A DNA stretch of 6,107 nt, taken from NCBI GenBank assembly GCA_016784265.1, contig JADHUZ010000089.1, forward strand, positions 1-6,107, written 5' to 3'. The DNA is from Fidelibacterota bacterium. Lineage in GTDB: Bacteria > Fidelibacterota > BS150m-G59. The number at the start of each line of letters is the position of its first letter. Position 1 is the first letter of the stretch. This document shows, one piece after another, positions 5,982-6,107 of this stretch. The translations under genes were made by a program, and so were the position numbers. Below the pieces are notes generated by a model. It ran no database searches. It was not told the DNA's origin and was given only the letters and a program-made list of their open reading frames with translations.

Positions 5982-6107
5982 AAACAGCCTTCGATTTCAA
6001 TTTGCGAATTTTTTTCCATTTCGGAAATGCGCGCAAACCATCGGCATCAATTACCATCGGCTTATCCAAATCAAACAGCAATTCACCAAGCATTTCTGCC
6101 GTTTCGC
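5938..6107 (-). CDS. nnrD: NAD(P)H-hydrate dehydratase (NnrD) internal fragment, opposite strand
   Basis: On the minus strand the frame is open from the right edge to TGA at 5940-5938. Read from 6105, it begins ETAEMLGELLFDLDKP, then MVIDADGLRAF, and ends its recognisable part with KSKAVFTPH at 5971. These match the ADP-dependent dehydratase (ribokinase-like) domain: the helix after GPGLG, the 'P.VIDADGLN.L' strand and substrate-site Asp, then 'APVVLTPH'. The family continues with PGE after TPH; here it reads QSLLADSQFL and stops, because from about 5970 leftward the DNA is the complement of nnrE. So 5971-6107 is genuine NnrD coding sequence and 5938-5970 is an accidental read-through. The homologous piece covers roughly 45 codons from the middle of the domain; its upstream part lies beyond the window. 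It would be expected directly downstream of nnrE on the + strand, not inverted. Confidence 0.8.
   Translation of the reverse strand, partial: ETAEMLGELLFDLDKPMVIDADGLRAFPKWKKIRKLKSKAVFTPHQSLLADSQFL
5970..5985. other. Inversion junction between the NnrE and NnrD halves
   Basis: Left of here, + strand codons match the end of the NnrE domain (IGYPQEAID). Right of here, minus-strand codons match the NnrD core up to TPH (5971-5979). About eight bases, ATGCGGTG (5971-5978), can be read as belonging to either side, consistent with joining at a short shared sequence. The exact breakpoint cannot be set from this window alone. Confidence 0.65.

Noticed and set aside
1..6107. CRISPR array, prophage, insertion sequence or defence system
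   Set aside because: No direct-repeat array, transposase, integrase or nuclease/helicase signatures were seen; apart from the edge junction the region is ordinary housekeeping sequence.

Overview
This is a stretch of bacterial chromosome, A+T-rich by eye (around 40% G+C), carrying mostly housekeeping genes on the + strand. In order: the 3' part of a family-2 glycosyltransferase; pgk (phosphoglycerate kinase); tpiA (triosephosphate isomerase); secG; a tRNA-Leu(GAG); a secreted tetratricopeptide-repeat protein; a rho-independent terminator; acpS (holo-ACP synthase); and nnrE (NAD(P)H-hydrate epimerase domain). The last ~137 bases hold a fragment of the partner domain NnrD (NAD(P)H-hydrate dehydratase), but on the MINUS strand.

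Organism: TGA is an ordinary stop here. Several starts have clear Shine-Dalgarno sequences (tpiA, secG, nnrE), which argues against typical Bacteroidetes. The tRNA has no encoded CCA, which argues against gammaproteobacteria such as E. coli. A GA-rich motif of a type dispersed in many uncultured-phylum and FCB-related genomes sits at the end of the glycosyltransferase gene. An AT-rich Gram-negative of the wider FCB or candidate-phylum type fits, but this is a low-confidence inference.

Layout: positions 1-807 are the glycosyltransferase, whose 5' end lies outside the window. Positions 808-957 form a 150-base leader with an imperfect palindrome. Positions 958-4881 look like one transcription unit: pgk overlaps tpiA by 11 bases, secG follows 12 bases later, the tRNA 9 bases after secG, and the TPR gene 24 bases after the tRNA. 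It ends at the terminator at 4905-4931. acpS and nnrE form a second unit joined by an ATGA overlap. The pgk-tpiA-secG-tRNA-Leu order resembles conserved bacterial synteny; E. coli also has secG followed by a tRNA-Leu(GAG).

The most notable observation is at the right edge. nnrE stops just where a bifunctional NnrE-NnrD protein would continue into its second domain. The following DNA, read on the opposite strand, encodes an internal piece of exactly that second domain. This is an inversion junction inside one ancestral gene: either a chimeric (assembly or amplification) joint or a real inversion. Smaller points are the loss of the DxD motif in the glycosyltransferase, substitutions in usually invariant PGK positions, the tRNA embedded in the operon, and a tiny ORF overlapping the acpS start.
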